Assembly (NCBI RefSeq): GCF_021278965.1
Contig: NZ_CP065589.1
Coordinates: 1,803,001-1,867,000 of the forward strand
Length of the DNA: 64,000 nt
DNA from: Chryseobacterium capnotolerans
GTDB taxonomy: Bacteria; Bacteroidota; Bacteroidia; Flavobacteriales; Weeksellaceae
Direction of reading: 5' to 3'
The notes under the pieces are model-generated. The model was not told where the DNA came from and made no database searches. It worked only from the letters and a program-made list of their open reading frames with translations. Positions 63,041 through 64,000 of this stretch are shown one piece after another. Numbering within the stretch: the first letter of the stretch is position 1; each line of letters starts with the position of its first letter. The translations under genes were made by a program, and so were the position numbers.

Positions 63041-64000
63041 ATGAAAGAAGTATTCATTGTTTCCGCAGTAAGAACACCTATGGGGAGTTTTATGGGAAGT
63101 TTGTCAACAGTTCCGGCTACTAAATTAGGAGCTACTGCTGTGAAAGGAGCATTAGATAAAATTGGTTTAGATCCTGCTAACGTTCAGGAGATCTATATGG
63201 GAAATGTGCTGCAGGCAGGAGAAGGACAGGCGCCGGCTCGCCAGGTAGCTTTAGGAGCAGGACTTTCTATCAATACCCCTTCTACAACCGTAAATAAAGT
63301 ATGTGCTTCAGGAATGAAGGCTGTAACAATGGCTGCACAGGCAATCAAAGCTGGTGATGCAGAAGTAATTGTTGCAGGAGGGATGGAAAATATGTCTTTG
63401 GTTCCTCACTATTATAACGCAAGAGTAGCTACAAAGCTAGGAGATATCAAAATGCTTGATGGTATGGTGTTGGACGGTCTTACAGACGTATACAACAAAG
63501 TACACATGGGGGTATGTGCAGAGAAATGTGCAGTTGATTATAGTATTACAAGAGAAGATCAGGATAACTTTGCGATAGAATCTTATAAAAGATCTGCAAA
63601 AGCTTGGAGTGAAGGAAAGTTCAACGACGAAATCGTGCCAGTTTCTATTCCTCAGAGAAAAGGAGACCCTGTAATCTTTGCTGAAGACGAAGAATATAAA
63701 GCAGTAAACTTCGACAGAATTACAACACTTCCTACAGTTTTCAAAAAAGAAGAAGGAACAGTTACAGCTGCTAATGCGTCTACATTGAATGACGGAGCAT
63801 CTGCATTAATCCTTGTTTCTAAAGAAAAAATGGAAGAATTAGGCTTAAAACCATTAGCAAAAATCGTTTCCTATGCTGATGCAGCTCAGGAGCCTGAAAA
63901 CTTTACAACAGCTCCTGCTAAAGCTTTACCTATTGCCCTTAAAAAAGCAGGATTAGAGGTATCAGATATTGACTTCTTTGAATTTAATGAAGCTTTCTCA
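63041..64000 (+). CDS. Acetyl-CoA C-acetyltransferase (thiolase), N-terminal part (runs off the right edge)
   Basis: The 320 visible residues start MKEVFIVSAVRTPMGSF and contain the thiolase nucleophile Cys in NKVCASGMKAVTMAAQAIKA (near residue 88) and AGGMENMSLVPHYYNA. The last residues, DIDFFEFNEAFS, are the NEAF motif; the final GGAIALGHP-type His/Cys motif lies beyond the window. It catalyses reversible condensation of two acetyl-CoA or thiolysis of acetoacetyl-CoA. With etfBA it suggests fatty or branched-chain acid metabolism. Confidence 0.97.
   Translation, partial: MKEVFIVSAVRTPMGSFMGSLSTVPATKLGATAVKGALDKIGLDPANVQEIYMGNVLQAGEGQAPARQVALGAGLSINTPSTTVNKVCASGMKAVTMAAQAIKAGDAEVIVAGGMENMSLVPHYYNARVATKLGDIKMLDGMVLDGLTDVYNKVHMGVCAEKCAVDYSITREDQDNFAIESYKRSAKAWSEGKFNDEIVPVSIPQRKGDPVIFAEDEEYKAVNFDRITTLPTVFKKEEGTVTAANASTLNDGASALILVSKEKMEELGLKPLAKIVSYADAAQEPENFTTAPAKALPIALKKAGLEVSDIDFFEFNEAFS

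Noticed and set aside
1..64000. tRNA, rRNA or riboswitch genes
   Set aside because: I looked through the gaps for conserved tRNA arms and leader structures and saw none that I could support by eye.

Overview
The window looks like the chromosome of a Flavobacteriia member close to Chryseobacterium. The evidence is low GC with A-rich start regions, promoters of the Bacteroidetes type (TTG, 18-20 bp, TAnnTTTG), several type IX secretion (T9SS) C-terminal sorting domains, many small MKK...AQ outer-membrane barrel proteins, and the split ATP synthase locus (atpBEFHAG without atpDC). Nearly all of it is core-genome content. I see no prophage, insertion sequence, CRISPR array, rRNA or tRNA.

Layout. 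1-2.0 kb: an M17 aminopeptidase (runs off the left edge) and a CBM48-like esterase on the minus strand. 2.2-7.4 kb: glycogen operon glgB-glgA-unknown lipoprotein-glgC. 7.6-9.4 kb: an outer-membrane barrel protein and an SRPBCC/GyrI-like protein. 9.6-13.7 kb: sucAB (2-oxoglutarate dehydrogenase E1 and E2). 13.7-19.5 kb: ApaG, a T9SS cargo, a DEDDh exonuclease, a glycosyltransferase/LpxL-like acyltransferase pair, a thioredoxin-like protein and an aldehyde dehydrogenase. 19.9-25.1 kb: a TolC-HlyD-MFS drug efflux operon with a divergent AraC regulator. 25.3-26.6 kb: rpsF-rpsR-rplI. 26.8-33.8 kb: a secreted unknown, ClC channel, serine hydrolase, 2-oxoacid dehydrogenase E2, SAM hydroxide adenosyltransferase and PhoH. 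33.9-37.8 kb: an array of five outer-membrane barrels. 37.9-39.2 kb: ffh. 39.9-45.3 kb: ATP synthase operon. 45.6-53.3 kb: CNNM/CorC-like protein, clpS, udk, a FtsB/DivIC-like protein, methylmalonyl-CoA mutase small subunit, THUMP-like methyltransferase, lipoprotein and M20 dipeptidase. 53.6-57.8 kb: three T9SS cargo genes and an SDR gene, with a decayed SDR fragment showing a local duplication. 57.9-64 kb: etfBA, a BFN-UVR protein, a nucleoside permease, two unknown genes and a thiolase that runs off the right edge.

Two things stand out. First, at least seven genes, including atpH and rplI, are broken by one-base changes in or beside short homopolymers. Each is repaired by adding or removing one base, so the deposited sequence probably carries homopolymer errors; the genes are annotated across the breaks. 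Second, the gaps hold several repeat families: a 105-bp tandem repeat (three copies plus a partial one), ten perfect copies of an 8-bp repeat inside the efflux operon, a ~71-bp palindromic element present twice, a 26-bp-arm inverted repeat, and two further dispersed repeats. The most biologically suggestive region is 53.6-57.8 kb, where different secreted passengers sit before near-identical sorting-domain 3' ends and terminators, followed by a decayed and an intact copy of the same SDR gene. No clearly new defence or biosynthetic system was found.
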